Assembly: GCF_025642155.1 (NCBI RefSeq)
Contig: NZ_CP106798.1
Location: forward strand, 7,440,001-7,504,000
Direction: 5' to 3'
Length of the DNA: 64,000 bases
DNA from: Streptomyces sp. HUAS 15-9
GTDB lineage: Bacteria; Actinomycetota; Actinomycetes; Streptomycetales; Streptomycetaceae
The notes beneath the pieces are model-generated. The model had not been told where the DNA came from and searched no databases. It was given only the letters and a program-made list of their open reading frames with translations. The translations under genes and the position numbers were made by a program. Each line of letters begins with the position of its first letter. Position 1 is the first letter of the stretch. This document shows, one piece after another, positions 61,557 through 64,000 of this stretch.

Positions 61557-64000
61557 GTGACCCAAGTCCGCAAGCGGCACACCGTGGCCATCGTCGGAGC
61601 CGGCGCGGCGGGCGCCCTGACCGCCGTCCAGCTCTGCGAGACGGCGACCCGCCGCCGGACTCCCCTGGACGTCGTCCTCGTCGACCCGGCACCGGAGGCG
61701 GGTCGCGGCACCGCCTACGCCACGCCCGACCCCCGGCACCGGCTCAACGTCCCCGCGGGCAACATGAGCGCCTACCCCGACGAACCGGGACACTTCACCC
61801 GCTGGCTGTGCCGGCACGGCGAACCGTCGGTCACCGCCGCCGACTTCGCCACCCGCTACCGCTACGGCGCCTATCTCGCCGACACCCTCGGCCAGGCCGT
61901 CGTCCGCGCCCACGGCACGGTCACCGTGCGCAGGCGGCGCACCCGCGCGGAGAGCTGTACCGGCACCCCCGACGGCCGGGTGGAGCTCCGCCTCGCCGAC
62001 GGGGAACGGCTGACCGCGGATGCCGCCGTCCTCGCCACCGGCCCCGTCGGCGCGACCGCGGCCTGGGCCCCGCCCGCCCTGCGCGAGGCGCCCCGCTTCG
62101 TCGGCGCACCCTGGACGCCCGGCGCCCTGGACGGCGCGCGCGAGGGCACCGACGACGTGCTGCTCGTCGGCACCGGCCTGACCGCCGTCGACCTGGCCCT
62201 CACCCTCGACCGCCCCGGCCGCACCGTGCACGCCCTGTCCCGCAGCGGACTGCTGCCCCAGCCGCACGCGCTGCGCCCGGCCGGGGTGATGACCGCACCC
62301 GACGACCTCGACGACACCTCCCTGGGCCGGCTGCGCCGGGCGGTCTACCGCCACCTCAGCCGCTCGGTCCGCACCCACGGCGACTGGCGCCCCGGCCTGG
62401 ACAGCCTCCGCCCGCACACCGTACGGCTGTGGCGCAGCCTCACCCCCGAGGAGCGGGAGGAGTTCCTGGCCCGCGAGGGCGCCCTGTGGAACACCCACCG
62501 CCACCGCATGGCTCCCGCCACCGCCGAACACGTCTCACGGGCCCGCACCGCCCGCCGCCTCCACGTCCACACCGGTACGGTCGTCCGCGCCGCCGCCGAC
62601 GAGGACGGCACCCTCGCCGTCGAGCTCTCGGGCGGGCGGACGGTGTGCGTCGGCTGGGTCGTCGACTGCACCGGGCCGGGGCGCCGGCTCGACGACCCGC
62701 TGTGGGCCTCGCTGTTCGCCTCCGGCGCGGCCGTGCACGGTCCGCTGGGCATGGGCGTGGCCACCCGTGACGGGCGCCTCCTGGACGCCCGCGGCCGTAC
62801 CGGGCTCCCGCTGTTCACCCTCGGCTTCCCGCGCCGCGGCGAGCTGTGGGAGACCACCGCCATCCCCGAAATCCGCGGCCAGGCGGCCGAGTTGGCCCAG
62901 CAGTTGCTGGCGCCGCTCACCCCGAAGCACCGCGCGAGCCGCCGTCCCGTCGACGGGCACGGACTCGCCCTGACCACCCATGCCGAGGCGGCCGCCGCCT
63001 ACCGCACCGGACTCGACCGGGTCCTCAGGGTGCGGTCCGGCGCCGAGGACGCCTTCGCCCGCTCGGTCGCGCTCGATCCCGGCTTCGCCCTCGGCCATGC
63101 CGCCCTCGCCCTGCTGGGCCACGAGTGTTCGGCCGCCGTCGATGTGCCGCGTGCCCTCGCCGACGCGCAGCGCTGCGCCCGCGAGCGGGCCGACGAGCGC
63201 GAGCGCTCCTTCGTGGACGTGATCACCCGCCGGGTCATCGGCGACGACGGGGACGAGGCCCTCGTACGCCATCTACGGGAGCACCCCGGTGACGCGCTCG
63301 CGCTCGCGGCGGCGGTGCCCACCATCGCCTTCTCCGGCGTCAGCGACCTCCAGGACGACGAGGCGCTGGGTCTGCTCGAACTGACGTCGCCGGCGTACGA
63401 CGGGCACTGGTTCCACACCTCGCTGCTCGCCTTCCTGCGCCAGGGGCAGGGCCGGCTGCACGAGGCGGGCGAACTCGCCCACCGGGCCCTGGCCGTCGAA
63501 CCGGCCTCCGGGCACGCCGTGCACGCCCTGGCGCATGTGCACTACGAGTCGGGCGCGCACGAAGCGGGCCGCGACTGGCTGGACCGCTGGGTGTCGGGGC
63601 GGGGCCGGGGCGCGGTCCACCGGGCGCACTTCTCCTGGCACATCGCCCTGCACGAACTGGCCCTCGACGACCCGGCCGCGGTCCGCAGGCGCTGGTTCGC
63701 CCAACTCGCGCCCGGCCGGGTGACCGGAATGCGCGCCCTGGTCGACTCGGGGTCGCTGCTCTGGCGGGCGCGGCTCAGCGACAGCTGGCAGGGCGAACTG
63801 CCCACAGGGGACGTGCTGGAATCGGTCGGCCGCGACGTGCTGGAGCGCCCCGCGACCGCGTTCACCGCCCTGCACGCCGCGGTCGCCCTGACCGCCGCCG
63901 GGGACCTGCCCGCCCTGCGCAGGCTGCGCGACCACGCGGCGGGGGCCGACCCCGTGCAGCGGGAAGTTGTCGCGCCGCTGTGCGAGGCGTTCGCCGCGCT
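61557..64000 (+). CDS. FAD/NAD(P)-binding protein fused to a TPR-like domain (partial, runs off the end)
   Basis: Open from the GTG at 61557 (CCGGAGG upstream) to the end, 814 codons. Residues ~5-450 are a YdhS-type FAD/NAD(P)-binding domain (VAIVGAGAAGALTAVQL, LNVPAGNMSAYPDEPGHF, DVLLVGTGLTAVDLALTL, WVVDCTGPGRRLDDP). From about residue 465 (THAEAAAAYRTGLDRVLRV) it continues in frame into helical repeats like those of TTC38 proteins (ALDPGFALGHAALALLGHE, HALAHVHYESGAHEAGRDWL). I know these mainly as separate proteins, so the fusion is notable. The substrate is unknown. Confidence 0.82.
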   Translation, partial: MTQVRKRHTVAIVGAGAAGALTAVQLCETATRRRTPLDVVLVDPAPEAGRGTAYATPDPRHRLNVPAGNMSAYPDEPGHFTRWLCRHGEPSVTAADFATRYRYGAYLADTLGQAVVRAHGTVTVRRRRTRAESCTGTPDGRVELRLADGERLTADAAVLATGPVGATAAWAPPALREAPRFVGAPWTPGALDGAREGTDDVLLVGTGLTAVDLALTLDRPGRTVHALSRSGLLPQPHALRPAGVMTAPDDLDDTSLGRLRRAVYRHLSRSVRTHGDWRPGLDSLRPHTVRLWRSLTPEEREEFLAREGALWNTHRHRMAPATAEHVSRARTARRLHVHTGTVVRAAADEDGTLAVELSGGRTVCVGWVVDCTGPGRRLDDPLWASLFASGAAVHGPLGMGVATRDGRLLDARGRTGLPLFTLGFPRRGELWETTAIPEIRGQAAELAQQLLAPLTPKHRASRRPVDGHGLALTTHAEAAAAYRTGLDRVLRVRSGAEDAFARSVALDPGFALGHAALALLGHECSAAVDVPRALADAQRCARERADERERSFVDVITRRVIGDDGDEALVRHLREHPGDALALAAAVPTIAFSGVSDLQDDEALGLLELTSPAYDGHWFHTSLLAFLRQGQGRLHEAGELAHRALAVEPASGHAVHALAHVHYESGAHEAGRDWLDRWVSGRGRGAVHRAHFSWHIALHELALDDPAAVRRRWFAQLAPGRVTGMRALVDSGSLLWRARLSDSWQGELPTGDVLESVGRDVLERPATAFTALHAAVALTAAGDLPALRRLRDHAAGADPVQREVVAPLCEAFAA

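Overview
This is a high-GC actinobacterial window, almost certainly from a Streptomyces chromosome. The evidence is strong third-position G/C bias, frequent GTG and TTG starts, ATGA/GTGA translational coupling, the RsbW-like ATPase / XRE-DUF5753 / DUF397 gene set, and synteny-like gene content around a Met120-type GTP cyclohydrolase II. I see no rRNA, tRNA, integrase, transposase or CRISPR array.

Layout. (1) 1-3.76 kb: the end of a sugar ABC transporter operon (permease end, MalG-type permease, GH1 beta-glucosidase), followed by a wrecked CBM32-GH16 glucanase gene. (2) 3.8-18.2 kb: defence and stress genes. There is a leaderless N6-adenine-type methylase, a RelE-like/SF1 helicase fusion, a Ter-type signalling module (protein kinase, PP2C phosphatase, vWA protein, TerD-like protein) coupled to a two-gene membrane unit that resembles a MotA/MotB or ZorA/ZorB stator, an EVE-domain McrB with McrC, and a regulatory trio. 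(3) 18.1-41.1 kb: a large divergent restriction-like locus. Leftward it carries a giant kinase-helicase-DUF1998-nuclease-like protein, a DrmD-like SNF2 helicase and a DrmMI-like methyltransferase. Rightward it carries a sigma-70 factor with long extra domains, a DrmA-like helicase, a DrmB-like DUF1998 protein and an SF1 ATPase. This is a class 1 DISARM core, but no PLD-type drmC is visible and three genes are added that do not belong to the published gene set as I know it. It is my main candidate for an undescribed system. A strong promoter overlapped by a perfect inverted repeat sits between the two arms.

(4) 41.2-50.1 kb: a small YcnI (copper) unit, a bidirectional terminator, then a conserved Streptomyces cluster of unknown product. 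It holds a CDP-alcohol transferase, an MDR dehydrogenase, a degenerate 6-pyruvoyl-tetrahydropterin-synthase-like protein, a glycosyltransferase, a methyltransferase, a flippase-like membrane protein, a creatininase/ArfB-like amidohydrolase and a FAPy-type GTP cyclohydrolase II. (5) 50.1-54.2 kb: ornithine cyclodeaminase-like and FAD oxidase genes, a serine hydrolase and an F420-type PPOX protein. (6) 54.2-61.4 kb: a decaying stretch. It contains two glycosyltransferase C-terminal halves abutting head to head, a zwf stub next to intact opcA and gnd, a MerR gene with an internal amber stop, an internally deleted oxidoreductase, an L,D-transpeptidase stub, and an intact secreted GH16-CBM6 glucanase with a CebR-like operator. 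(7) The window ends inside an FAD/NAD(P)-binding protein fused to a TPR-like domain.

How it may work together: regions 2 and 3 form about 37 kb of nearly continuous conflict and stress genes. I infer that the sigma factor and the divergent operator coordinate the DISARM-like arms, that the kinase domain gates or senses, and that the Vsr-like tail supplies nuclease activity in place of DrmC. All of this is inference from domain content and layout.
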